Position numbers and translations under genes: made by a program
The notes under the pieces: model-generated
Told to the model about the DNA's origin: nothing
Seen by the model: the letters and a program-made list of their open reading frames with translations, nothing else
The model's database searches: none
Shown here: positions 8,874 through 20,165 of the stretch, in pieces
Numbering within the stretch: the first letter of the stretch is position 1
How the letters are laid out: every line of letters begins with the position of its first letter
DNA from: Welwitschia mirabilis
Taxonomy: Eukaryota; Gnetophyta; Gnetopsida; Welwitschiales
Direction of reading: 5' to 3'
Length of the DNA stretch: 23,816 bases
Assembly: GCA_051453625.1 (NCBI GenBank)
Contig: JBOZIK010000001.1
Coordinates: 169,306,604-169,330,419 of the forward strand

Positions 8874-10200
8874 TTGGCGAGAAAGCCAAGGGTACGAAAG
8901 CTAGGAGGTAGTAGTAAGAAAAAAGAATGGACCCCTGAGGAGGTCACAAACAATAAGACATTTGTTGAAGTATTACAAGAAAAGAGATGGTTCCATCAAG
9001 AGGGATCGAACATCCAGGAGGGGAATGACATCAAGATGTCGTCTTCAAAACAGTGCTTCTAATCGGAGATTTCAAAAAAAATGATAAGAGTGCAGAAGAA
9101 GAAGTTTTACTTAGCCCTAGTAGGATGTTTAATGAAAGGGATCTAGTGTGGAGAGATGCAATTTTAAGTTTTAAAAGTTTGGTCAGATATAAGCATAGAA
9201 ATCACACCAATTAGGGGAAATGATTATTTTTTCATCTTTGCTAATGAGAATAACCATAACACTAAGAAGCTATGGTATCTTGGAGGATAGGAAATCTAAT
9301 TATATAGGTGGAAAGATGGTAGCCAAGCTATCTCCTAAGGTAAAAGGAAAAATTAGGAAAACCAAGACCAAAGTAATGGCTTGTAATCTAGATTGAATTG
9401 CCAGGGCTCCTAGTGGAGTTCTGGACAGAAGCAATCTTGTAGGTTATTATGTCATTTTTTAGTGAACTTATCATAATATACTAAGACACAGTGAGAGAAT
9501 TCCAAAACCAAATGTTAGATTTTGTGTGAAAATGATGGAGAATATAAAACCAGCCTCACATACTAAGCTAAAGAATCTCCATGGGGTTTTTTCCTAGAAA
9601 ATGATGTATGAAAACATTCTAAATGTTTATAGAATATGCATGCAACAATGGCATATCTCAATCCAGCGTGACAAATCTTATCGTAATGGGATAAAAAGGA
9701 AAGCCTATGAGTGAAGAACAATAGCCTAACAGGCATTAAAAAAAGGAAAGAACATTCTCTTTCTTAGCAAGAATGTAAAAACAAATAAATAATATGAAAT
9801 GCAAGGAGGAAGGATCATAAGTAAGGAACTTCAACATAGAAGTAAATGACCATAGGCTGATAAGCTATGAACACCAAACCAACAAGGAAAACTCAAAACT
9901 ATAGGGAAGTTTCCTAGGAAAAAAGTAGAAGGAAATAAACTACCCAAGGCAAGCACTAATCAAGGAGCTTTAGCAGTTGGATGCAGTTAGGAGAATGGAA
10001 CCAATGATGGATGGTAGCTAGTAACATCTAAGAAAAAACATAAAATTCCATGCAATGGGCAACATAGGAAGAGGTAACAAAATCCAATCAACATTCCCTC
10101 AGAAAAATCAAGTTCTTAGAAGAGAAGCAAAGAGGAAGAGAAACAGATAGAGGAGGAAAGACCTAATCGAAATCAAGGAAAACATCCTCCTCTTAACTTT
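8874..10200 (+). pseudogene. LINE copy 1 ORF1: DUF4283-like region and CCHC knuckle
   Basis: The ATG at 8874 opens 62 codons (MARKPRVRKLGGSSKKKEW, a basic N-terminus). Later, in other frames after shifts, come ITPIRGNDYFFIFANENN (about 9200-9240, DUF4283-like) and VRFCVKMMENIKPASH (about 9510-9560). GVFS and YENILNVYRICMQQWH follow (9576-9660), at the place of the plant 'YENLPxFCxxC...GH....C' knuckle. Comparison with copy 2 (YKICMQ, stop, GHILTQC) fits a C-x2-C-x4-H-x4-C knuckle whose first Cys is Tyr in both copies. In copy 1 the last Cys is Arg. A late segment contains NDGW-like sequence before Lys/Glu-rich text, typical of ORF1 C-termini. The protein would bind element RNA. There are many stops, including TGA near 9713 where copy 2 keeps TGG. 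Confidence 0.65.
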
Positions 10201-10519
10201 TAGCATATAGAAAGCTCCTAGAAGGGCCTCCAATCAGGATAAAAGGCAAATGAAAGCCAAGCGGGATATAGCTGATAGCACACAAGACACATTAGATGAG
10301 CTAGTTCTAAACACTAATGACAAGTGCAAGAAAGGAAGTCAGGGAGATGCTACTAGTGATAATGCTCTTATGATAGCTACAAAAGGATTTGATGGTTGTA
10401 GAACATACATTCAAGAGGATGATTCTAGTACTCCATAAGATGAAAATCATGTCTTAGAATTGTGCTAGGCTATCCAATCCAGAAAAAAAAGTTATATTAA
10501 GAAAACTACATTTTAGGAA
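10201..10519 (+). other. ORF1-ORF2 junction region of LINE copy 1
   Basis: It holds a 62-codon open stretch (10250-10438) rich in Asp, Asn and Thr (DELVLNTNDKCKKGSQGDAT). Its counterpart in copy 2 (about 19910-20082) is also open. Both could be the end of ORF1 or the start of ORF2. I do not recognise a domain. Confidence 0.5.
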
Positions 10520-13500
10520 AACATAAAAGTTGTGTTACATTAGGAAATGAAATGTAGAAAAAAGCACAGGTACTTTCAACAAGGGTGATTTTAGGCCTGG
10601 GTGAAATCCACATGAAAAAGTGGAGGTTTGGCCATTTTATGGTGGAGCCATCTAACTTTCAGCATTAGAACAGAAGATAAAATTATGTTGGGCATACAAT
10701 GAGAGAGTATTAAGTTACTAAAGGTATATGACCCTTCTTTGAAGAAAGATAAGTAGGTCACAGATGCTAGAGATCACCTCAAAAAGAGGCTAGGTTATGG
10801 GAGGAGAGTGGAATATGGCCAAACACAAGACAGAGAGAAGATCTCGAACACTAAGAAGACATGCTTAAAGTTCCAATCCACTAGGCTTATTTCACCTGGA
10901 AAAGATTAGATTAGAATGGAGGATAAAGTGACTTAAAACTAGATAGATTTATGATTAGTGAAGAGATTTAGACCTAGTAATCCCCTATGGGTAGAACCCT
11001 CCCATGGATACTATTTGATCATAGATCCATTATATGTGAATGATGTAAGTCAAAGGGAAAAAAAAAAACATACTTAAGCTTTAAAAATTTTGAATCCCCA
11101 GACCCAGAATCAAGGAAGTATTAGATCAAATATGGAATAACCCAAGAGTAGAGAAGGGTAGTAAATGCATGATGGGGTAGCTTCAATAGTTTTAATTANN
11201 NNNNNNNNAAATCTAGAGGAAAACCCCTTAACTCCTTTACATCCAATAATAGCTAGAAAATATTTTTGATAATTACTAAGTAATCAACAAGAATCTAAAC
11301 TGAGAAAAGATGATGCGGGATATGATGATCAAAGAAAAAAAACTACCCGCAAGGCCATCAAGGAAGAGATTTTTTACTGGCAATAGAGGACAAAGAATAA
11401 ATGGTTTAAAGATGGGGATTAAAACTCTCGTTACTTTTATATTTGAGATTCTTAAAGAAAATAAGCAAAGAAGTTGTTAATATGTTTAGATGATGGGACT
11501 ACATACCTTGATCATGTGATAGATTACTTCTAAAGCCTTTTTAAGGAGGAAAGAAGCATAGACCATTAGGTTATAGTAGACATGATCTCAAGTTTAATTA
11601 TATAAGAAGATAATATCATGTTTTAAAGAAATTCTTCAAAGGAGGAAATCAAAGAAACCCTAAATTTGGCATCTAAAACAAGGCCCTAAGTTTGGATGGC
11701 TGGAATTTTGAGTTCTTTAGGAAAGATTAGAATGTGATGACAATGACATTACAATGATAATTTAGAAGGGATTTCAATATGAAATACTTCCAAAACATTA
11801 GAGAGATATAGATTTAGTCATGCTTCCCAAAAAAGAAAGTTATCTAGTCCCTTGAAGATTGTAGACTAATCAGCCTCTACACCTGCCTTTACAAGGTCAT
11901 GTTTAAAATTTTGATCAATCGTCTTCAGTCACTTCTCTGCCAGATCATTAATGAAAACTAGATGAGATTTATTCTAGGTAGATACATCTAGAAGAATTTC
12001 ATCATAATCCACAAAGCCATCCACTAAGATGGTCATTAAAAGAAAAAATTTTTTACAACCAAACTAGACCTCTTGAGAGTTTATGACATAGTCACTCAAC
12101 ATTGTCTAAAGATTACCCTAAAATAGTTAGGCTTTTAAGATTGGTTCCATGAAATGATTAGATATATCCTTCCTACTACTAGATTTAAAGTTCATATGGA
12201 TGGAAGAAACTCTAGGAAATTTTTTCCAAGGAGAAGGATCAGACAAGGGGACCCCCTATCTCCTTACATGTTTGCTATTATGGCAGATAATCTAAACAGC
12301 TGTTTCAACAAAGTGAGGCTAAACAAAGTCATCCCCTAGGATCAACAGATTCTTAAGTATGCAAATGACATTTTCTTTTTTTTTTTTAAATATTTGATGC
12401 TTGAGGCTAAGAAGGTAAAGAAATCTAGAGAACTCTTCACAAAGGCCATAAGACTAAGAGTTAATTAGAAGAAGAATCATGTCATTAGAATGAATTGCCC
12501 AAAGGAGAGAAGTAGAAAAATCCATCAGATTTTAAGTTATAACAAAGATGCATTGCCCACAACTTATCTTAGGAAACCTCATTTTACTAGCAGGAAGAAG
12601 ATGGAGCTCTAGGACTTAATTATTAGTAAGATGGACATGAAACTTTTAACCTAGAAGGGAATATTTCTCTCATTAGCAAGAAATATGACACTTGTCAAAG
12701 CAGTCTTAAGTAGTGTCCTAGTTTATACAATAATGGTCTTAATCCACCTGAGGACTATTATGAATTAATTTAATAAGTTTATCAGAGACTTCCTCTAGCC
12801 TAGTAATGATAACAAGAATAGATTTTATTTAGTAGCTTGGGAGAAAGTAGTAAGTTCAAATCATATAATAGGTTATGGCTTAAAAGATGTCAAACTACAA
12901 GCTCTTACTTTAGCTACCAGGCTTGCTTAGGATATTTGAAATAAAACAAATAAGGCTTGGGTGAAATATTTGACTTGAAAAATATGAAAGCATCTAGAGT
13001 GAGGCTAACCAAACATCAAAAATCTGGAAGAGTACAAAATAAGACTGGACATACCTTCAATATCTAGAGAAATAGAAGTTTGGTTCAATAAATATCTCGA
13101 TAAGAAACCTTCCAATAGAGGAAACATCTAGCATTACAATTAAACAAAAATTCTTAGAGCTAATGAAGATCCCAAGAAATAGGGGAGTGAATAAGGTCCA
13201 CCATCTACAGGGTGAAGAGGGGTGATGCATCCATTGCAAACCCTAGAGAATATTTGAGATAAAGTGGAAGAATTCAATCATATTATATCAAGATTTCCCC
13301 TTTTGGAGAAAGTAAATTAAGATAATATTACCTTTCCTAACTAGAAGGGGACCAACTAGATCCCCTGCTTAGTTTCCTAATTAGGGAACACCCTAAATGG
13401 AAGATTCTTTAGAATCTCTAATATTACCTAAAAGTCTATTTCTTTAACTGTACTATTAGATATCAAGTTCTCCTCATCCAAGACACCCTTACTTGTAAAG

Positions 13501-14090
13501 GTTTAACCTAGCTTTAAGATGTAATCTATGCTATCATGATGTGGAGACAATTCAACACATTTTTCTAGAGTGGGATTTTATAAAAGGCATACATAGATGC
13601 ATGCAGAAAATAGGGGGCCCCGACCATCTGCACATCTAGAATAAGTTGGCATATAGGGAAATCTGTTCATTTTAAAATTCAGGGATAACCCTTTAGTTAG
13701 AAGTTTTTGTCATGTTTGGTTAGAAAAAAACAAAGGATCTTTAAAGTTGTGAGCTCATTTTCCCCCTCTGTATTCTTGTAAGAGCGATAATAATAGTCTA
13801 TCAAATAGATGAAGTGCAAGAAACAAAGGTAGTGGCTTCTGCTATGAGAGAACTCTTTAGGCATGAGTGATGCTAACACATCGACCTAAAAAATTCCCCA
13901 ATATTTCATTGCCCCTAAAGCTTGCAGTAGGTAGAGTATTGCACCAGAATCCACGGTTGCCTTAAGGAATGGATGGATCATTTATTCCAGTCACAGAATG
14001 AAGATGAAGTTATAATGTATGGTCATAGATTGACCATGTTAGAAGACCTAGTGTAAGAGACAACCACCCTCAAACACAAGGGAGAAAGGA
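10520..14090 (+). pseudogene. LINE copy 1 ORF2: endonuclease, reverse transcriptase and C-terminal region
   Basis: EN begins near 10530 (LHxEMKCRKKHR, at FLQETK, with a stop for Gln). LDRFMISEEI lies at about 10940-10965, then FDHRSI at the SDHxPI place. The linker has KWFKDGD (about 11400). RT runs from about 11820: LEDCRLISLYTCLYKVM, FILGRYI, then the 61-codon open stretch 12154-12339 with the near-perfect RQGDPLSPYMF box, then KYANDIFF (12355-12378) where the catalytic YADD has become YAND. The thumb follows with LPTTYLRK, FLSLARN, LVKAVLSSVLVYT and IRDFL. Stops at 12466, 12610, 12652, 12796 and 12937 coincide with stops in copy 2. The part beyond 13000 is probably the zinc-finger/RNase H region but is too eroded to prove. 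A 10-N gap lies at 11199-11208. It cannot make an active enzyme. Confidence 0.85.
11199..11208. other. Assembly gap, 10 N
   Basis: Undetermined bases inside the ORF2 EN-RT linker of LINE copy 1. Copy 2 has about 9-10 bases between the matching flanks (near 20887-20896), so the gap length is plausible. Confidence 1.
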
Positions 14091-15755
14091 AAACCCATCA
14101 AGGTAGGTACGATGACTTTTGGCTAACCATTTTTTTGATGGTGGAAGAAAACCATGAAAGGAAAAATAGGCAGTCAAGAATTTTCATCTTAGGGAAGAGT
14201 GGTTTGAACTCCACCAGTAACTTGTTAAGTATTTTACACTAGATGATAAGGTTATGAACATTTATGGCTTCCACTTTAGGCTCCTTTGTGCATTTCATGC
14301 AGGGATAAGTAGGAATGCAATCAACATACCAACCTTTTTGGTTGCAAAACTAAGAAAGGATCCAGACACAACAATAAGGAAGAAACCCCACATAGTTACG
14401 CATGCAGGTTTGTTAGGATTTTAATTTACCATACCATAACACTCCTCCTAGAACTAGCACAAGAATTTAAAGTGGACACAAAGGGAGGAGAGAAAGTAAG
14501 AAAGCCCTCAAACACTAAGTAGTGAGGCTATCAGCCCATGGTTAGCATTCTTTAAATGCTAAGAGTTAGTTGAAGCAGGACTCCTAGGTGAGTGTCCATC
14601 TGGTTTTCCCTTAATCGGTAGACTAATTGAAGCCTCCTAATCACCTAACCCTGACCTGTCAGCTCATGTCCTTGAGAAGGAAAAAAGAGATACTAGAATG
14701 GGTCCTACACAGACAAAAGCATAGCGAGAAGTATAAGTCAAAGGATAGACTTGATCCTCAATGGTGCTCTAAATGCCTCACTTCTTACCTCTTAGAGAGT
14801 GGCAAAAAAGGCACCCAGTACCAATCCTGACCTCCTTAGACTCTTCCAAGCCTAAAGTTCTAGAACAGTATCCCTAGCTCTTCCCTCGCTTCTCCTCTTT
14901 GTGAAGTCCTTCACAGCCTTTTCCCCTTTCCTAGGCCTCATTCCCCTCTGTGTCGATAGTTTCCTCCTTCGTCATTAGCCTTAACTATCCTACATGTTTA
15001 GCCTTTTGTATTCCCCTGAGTTAGCTCAAACTAATACCCATCTCCTGTATCCTCTCCTTCCTCCATTTTGTAGCACATAAATTAGACTTAAATAGACTGC
15101 TGGAGACAACAATGAATTCATTTTTCATCCTTAACTACTTGATGGTGAGTGCTATCAGCTAGGACATAGCACTTAAAGGGTAAAACCCAAAGCATGTATA
15201 GTAGAACATGGAAGGAGCCCTCGTCCTTTAACAACTGCTGGAGATGGTGGGTGGTGAGAAGGCTAGTGCATTAGGTGCCTTCACAGAGAACCAGCTAATT
15301 CCATACATGACCCTATATCAACTGCCCATCGTAATCCATGACGTGGCTTCCGTCATGTCTACATGCAAGCTCACATGGATTTAAAAGTCCAATGTCAAAA
15401 AATTAATACATGAATCCATCGGTGGACTGATAGTTACAGTGGATTTTATTTTGTGCTAATGGTCTTTTCTCATATTATCTAGTCTCTATTTGTCTCAGTC
15501 GCTTTTATTGTAAGTTAGCTTTAGTTATTCATTATTAATTCGAGTGATTACAGCTTTCCTGTGATAAACATATTAATGAGAAATGACCTAGTGGCCCTCC
15601 CCTAGTTCCCTCCATAGCCTAAGCTTTCCCTGTGGTGCTGTAGCCCCCATTTTGATGCTACTATAGGAAACACTACTTCTAATATCTATTCCTAGCCTAT
15701 TTGATATGTATTCTTTTTTCTTCCCTTTCTAATTTAATTTATTATCTTTTACCTC
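14091..15755 (+). other. 3' part of LINE copy 1, function unclear
   Basis: Just after the recognisable ORF2 the frame continues with DDFWLTIFLMVEENHERKNR and then QSRIFILGKSGLNSTSN (about 14108-14230). This resembles, loosely, the N-terminal segment of some plant LINE ORF1 proteins. Copy 2 seems to begin the same segment before the window ends. A 67-codon open stretch (14627-14830) follows without a known domain, then C/T-rich sequence (14860-15060). The last 300 bases look like a plant LINE 3' UTR ending in pyrimidine-rich text before the A-tract. Confidence 0.4.
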
Positions 15756-15764
15756 AAAAAAAAA
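15756..15764 (+). other. Poly(A) remnant at the LINE copy 1 3' end
   Basis: Nine A's after TTATCTTTTACCTC, directly followed by LINE-3 coding remnants. A short A-tail at a sharp switch of sequence identity is the normal 3' mark of target-primed LINE insertion. Confidence 0.6.
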
Positions 15765-15780
15765 TAACTTTAGCTTATAA
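15765..15780. repeat. Candidate right target-site duplication of LINE copy 1
   Basis: TAACTTTAGCTTATAA pairs with 8641-8656 (12 of 16 positions equal). See the left copy for limits. Confidence 0.35.
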
Positions 15781-18150
15781 TTCTCTTTTAAAAGAGCATA
15801 TTACTCTCATAGAATTTAAATGCCTATTTTAATTTAACTAATGGGAAAGCTCCAAGATTTAATGGTTTTGTAGCTAAATTTTATTACAAATCATTGGGAT
15901 AAAATAGAAAAAGCCTACTCACATGTGAGTGAAGAAGCCATGTATAAAGGTTGTTTAGGCTTGCAAATTAATCAAGAAGTTATTTGATTTCTTTCTAAAT
16001 CCAAAATTGCTCATCTTATTACTAACCAATGCCTAATCACCTTATTTAATGTTTCATACAAAATTTTGGCCAAATGTTTAGCTCTTAAATTGAAATCAGT
16101 TTTATTTGATAGTCTAGGTAATGAACATTCTAGTTTTATCAAAGATAGATATTTACTTAGTAATGTGGTTGCCACATGGGAGAAAACACAGTAGGGAAAA
16201 GATTTTGATTAAGATATAATATTTGTTAGGCTTGATTATGCGAATAGATATGATCAAGTTTAGTTGGGTTTTATTTTATAATGTATGAAAAATTTAGGAT
16301 TTGGCCATAAATTTCTTTAGCTTGTTACTTGTTAATTTAAATATGCACATGCATGTATTACGACTAACCATGTCATTTAATACTGAACAATTAGTTTGAC
16401 AAGGATATGCATTAGCTTCTTATCTAATTCTTTTAAGATCTAAATTTTTATGTCATACAATTTATAGAAATGAATAATTCAGCCTAATTTAGGATGTTTA
16501 AATTCATAATGAAACCAAATAGGTTATTAATATGCATTTTACAAATTACTCTTTCTATATTATTAAAAATAATAGATTAGCGATCTCATGTCTTCTCTGT
16601 GGAATAGGTCAATGTTGCATATTCTTGTAATCCAAAATAAATTGAGATAAATCTTCTATTTTTTACTTTGGTAATTATGAATGGCTTTGTATTCAACCTT
16701 AGTCATTTATTGAGCTTATAGAGGTTTTTAAATTTTTGGGAATTCCTTTTTCATTTTCTAGAAATCATAGTAATGTTTGAAAATACATTTTAGAGAAAAT
16801 TTAGAAGAAGTAAGATAAATGAAAATCTCAGAAGACTTCACTTGTAAGAAAATTAATGATATGCAAATCTATTCTAGTTTCCACTCACATTTATTATTAT
16901 TCTGATTGGGCTTCCTCTGAGTAAACTTATAAGAAGTTTAAGACTATTTTAAGAAGTTGTATATGCTTAGCATCTTATAGAGGGGAAAAGATTTCACTAT
17001 AATGGCTATGATATTTATTGTCTTCTAAAATGTATGGGTGGACTATGTTTTATAGACTATTTTAATGAGGCTCAAGCTTTCATTAGTAACTAAGTGTTGC
17101 AAGAAATTAATAAATTGATTAAGTTATTTATTTACTTTTAAATAGATTAGCTAGGGATTTTCCTAAACATTTGTCTATCTAGAAAGGTATTCATCTTGTG
17201 AATTTGATATTCTTCTCACATAAAATTAAAATAGGACATACTATGTTTTTCTAAACATTTGGAAGATATGAAAATCCATTCAACATCTTATAAATTGAAA
17301 ATATTTTATCCTTTAAACATCAATTCTCCAAGAATTAAATCCATGGTGGGCTCCCTTGCTTGTTGGTCCACTAGCATGATAATTTCATAGTTATTCTTAA
17401 TATGATTTCAAAAAGCTAAGATATATCTGTTTTCAAGGGCAGTAGATCCAATGAACAAATTTTTAAATGTTATATGACTTATCTATGGTAATGTGCCTTA
17501 ATTATTTGAAGATAAACGATTTTTGGAATATAATCTTTAGTTGAGTGATAACCATACATCCATGTGAAATTCTCTCAAGTGGTTAGATGAATCATATCTA
17601 TTATTGTTTAAAGACAAAAGATTCTAAAACTTTCTTTGCTCTCCTCATCTTTTTACTTCTTGATGTAATTGTCAAGGGAATGTGAATGATTCATAATATG
17701 TTCAGAAATCTCATTTTTATTCAATTTAGGAGTTTTCAGCTTTTGAATCTATTACACCTTGGGCCTCCTTTAAAACTGCATTTACTTCATCTAAAATTTG
17801 CTTTAGTAGTTTACCCCTCTTTTTATTTTTATGAAAGATTTTTTTACTATTTTTTATAAATATAGATATGTAGTTTCTATCTAGTTTTTGGTGTTTAAAT
17901 CTCTATAAGTTTACATTCCACATTAAGAAAGATATTTTCTTTAGTAATGCATTTGCTCCACCTGCTTTTCAACTTTTATATGGAAATACATGCATCTTGC
18001 TGTTTTATATCAATTGTAAAAACATTATTGTAATTTAGTTTATCATCAAAAGACACTCATACCAATTTCTTTTATACCAAAAAGACATACATTCTTCATG
18101 TTATTTTTCAAACTATGTCATAGGGAGGGAAAGTTCATTTAGAGGTTAAT
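15765..18150 (+). pseudogene. LINE-3 ORF2 remnant: reverse transcriptase, thumb and C-terminal part
   Basis: A second, more AT-rich LINE family. In order: SLLKEHITLIEFK (about 15780-15817), NGKAPRFNGF (15840-15869, the KAPGPDGF box), LITLFNVSYKILAKCLALKL (about 16032-16092), HSSFIKDRYLLSNVVATW, and RLDYANRYDQV (16228-16260) holding the first catalytic Asp. Next is a QGYALASYLILL box preceded by a TGA at 16397 where Arg is usual. The YADD place probably reads FTNY (about 16538-16549), so the Asp pair is lost. The thumb has FKFLGIPFSFSRNH (near 16726), SLVRKLMICKSILVSTHIYY and SDWASS, then HLVNLIFFSHKIKIGHTMFF. Later Cys-containing stretches near 18000 may be the zf-RVT. Stops and shifts are frequent. 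The start abuts the A-tract of LINE copy 1, so the gene was either split by that insertion or was already truncated. Confidence 0.75.
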
Positions 18151-19044
18151 TAACTTCTATAATTTTTTGTGCACTAGGTGAATGACCCTTTCGTTTCCTA
18201 TAGGCATCTACTTCTCTATGCATGCTCAAATGTAGGTAACTATCATTAATTAGTCATTTTTATTTTAAACATTGGTTCTTTTCATAACCAAGTTTATGAG
18301 CCTCTTTAAGCTTTTATTCTTAGTTCTTGATTTCTAATCTGTAGATGTCATTTATGTTATACATATACTTAACTTTATTGATGTTAATACAAAGCCCTTT
18401 ATTCGGTGTCTGACACCACCTTTCTAAGTATTGATTTCTTAATCACTAATTTAAGAAGTCTATGAAGTGTTTTAGCATTTTGAAGTTTATGAAAGTTTAA
18501 GCGAATCCCATTAGTCTCTCCATTTTACTATTTTAGTAGACTTTCATCCTTACCGACGGCAAAAAAGAAATTCTTTCTATGTAATAATTTAAAAAATAAA
18601 AGTTAAAATAAAGTAAGATTTTCAACTCAACATTTGGTAAATATGAGATTCTTTCTCAAATGTTTTAAAAATTTTATTGACTACTTCATGATGTGTATTT
18701 AAAGCATAAAGTACAAAGAAAGAATATTTGTTCAATAATGAACGTAGAGAAGCAAAGATAACTATTACATATCATAACAAAGAAAATAGAAAAGATAAAA
18801 TCTTATAAGTATTTATCCACAATAAGAATAGATAATCAAAATTTTTATATCTTAAAAAAAAGAGGAAGTTTTTACAAGTTTCTTTTGAAACAGAAAAATA
18901 TAGAATTTAATTATTTTTTGTAAGAAATATAAAATTTTTATCAAAACTAATTTGAGGACAATAGTGGAATAAAACTCCTTTTAAATGTTGATAGTAAATT
19001 GTTCCTTTCATTTGAGAGAAACTATTAAGAAATCCAAAAACTAA
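18151..19044. other. AT-rich stretch without recognisable features
   Basis: It may include the eroded 3' end of LINE-3. I see no reading frame, terminal repeat or RNA gene in it. It does not match the DNA left of position 9416 in copy 1, so the similarity of the two LINE copies starts at its right edge. Confidence 0.5.
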
Positions 19045-19059
19045 CTTTAAGGAATTCTA

Positions 19060-19860
19060 GATAAAAGTAGTCTTGTAGGGTATTGCCTCATTTTTTTGGT
19101 GAACTTATCATGATAAACCAAGATACCATGAGAGGAATTCCAAAACCAAATACCAGATTTTATGTGAGAATGATGGAGGACACAAAACCCATCTCACACA
19201 GAGCTCTAGTATTCCCACGGGATTTTTTCCTAGTAAATGGTATATGAAAACATTCCAGATGTTTATAAAATATGCATGCAATGAGGACATATCTTAACCC
19301 AGTGCAACAAATCCCATCACAATGGAATGGAGGGGAAGCTCATAAGTGGAGAACAGTAATCCAACAAGCATCAAGAAAAGGAAGGAATGTTCTCTTTCTC
19401 GAAAAGGATGCAAAAATAGCTAAATAATATGAACTACAGTGAGGAAGGGCTACATGTAAGAAGCCTCAACATAGAAGTGGTCAACAAGTTAGGAACCTGA
19501 AACCAACAAAGGAAAATCATAACTAAGGAAAATCATAACTATGGGAAGGTTTTCCTAGGAAAAAGGTAGAAGGAAATAAATTACCCAAGGTTGGTGCTCA
19601 TCAAGGAGCTTTCGCAATAAGATGCTGTTAGGAGAGCAAGACCAATGATGGATGGTAGCTAATGATGTCTAAGAGAAAATATAGTCTCCCATGTAATGGG
19701 TAGCATAGGGAGAGGCAATAGGATTCAATCAACATCCCCTCAGAAAAACTAGGTCCTCAGAAGAAAAGTAGAGAGGAGGAGAAATGGATAAGGGAGGATA
19801 TCCCTAGGGGAAGTGGAGGGAACCCCCACCCCCCACCATAGCTCTTAGCATATATAGAAG
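19060..19860 (+). pseudogene. LINE copy 2 ORF1, C-terminal two-thirds with zinc knuckle
   Basis: Translation in pieces gives RGIPKPNTRFYVRMMEDTKP (about 19133-19192), then SHRALVFP and, at about 19258-19311, VYKICMQ, a TGA stop, and GHILTQCNKS. This is the CCHC knuckle with its first Cys changed to Tyr. Next come AHKWRTVIQQASRKGRNVLF (Trp kept where copy 1 has TGA), then NDGW with a Lys/Arg-rich tail, and SEKLGPQKKSREEEKWIRED. The missing N-terminus contained most of the DUF4283 region. A 16-base tandem duplication at 19511-19542 shifts the frame and is absent from copy 1. The protein of a living relative would bind element RNA. Confidence 0.65.
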
Positions 19861-20165
19861 TCCTAGAAGGTTCTCTAGTTATAATAAAAGGCAAATAGAA
19901 GCCACACGAGATATAGCTAACGACACACAAGACATGCTAGACGAGTTGGTTTTAAATAGCAATGACAAGTGCAAGAAAGAAAGTCAGGGAGGTGCTACTA
20001 ATGATGATACCTCCATGGTAGCTATAGAAGGATTTGATGGTTGCAGAATGTCCATCTGGGAGGAAGAGTACAGTACCCCATAAGATGAGAACCATGTCTT
20101 GGAATTATGCCGGGCTCTCCAACCCAGGAAAAAAGTTAGATTAAGAAAACTATGTTTCAAAAAAA
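19861..20165 (+). other. ORF1-ORF2 junction region of LINE copy 2
   Basis: An open stretch (about 19910-20082; HTQDMLDELVLNSNDKCKKE and onwards, ending EEEYSTP) parallels 10250-10438 of copy 1. It is acidic and has no known domain. Preservation in both copies suggests it was coding in the ancestor, as the end of ORF1 or the start of ORF2. Confidence 0.5.

Larger units (their letters stand above)
8657..15764 (+). mobile_element. LINE copy 1, near full-length, decayed, with short A-tract
   Basis: About 7.1 kb: a leader of some 215 bases, ORF1 (from about 8874), ORF2 (from about 10520) and a long 3' part ending in TTTACCTC and nine A's. Domain order (DUF4283 and CCHC knuckle, then EN, linker, RT, thumb) is that of plant L1-type LINEs. 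A related copy lies downstream on the same strand (19045 onward). The 5' limit is inferred from the candidate target duplication and the ORF1 position, so it may be off by tens of bases. Confidence 0.7.

Noticed and set aside
8647-8889. Minus-strand 80-codon frame
   Set aside because: It overlaps the LINE leader and ORF1 start; no motif, and no preserved counterpart.
12154-12339. Open frame of 61 codons with a perfect RQGDPLSP box taken as a gene
   Set aside because: It is a surviving piece of LINE ORF2 reverse transcriptase; the flanks continue the same protein with stops.
12376-12387. Run of 12 T's as a minus-strand LINE poly(A) tail
   Set aside because: It lies within the RT frame just after the catalytic box (FFFF), and copy 2 has a shorter T run at the same place, so it is an expanded homopolymer.
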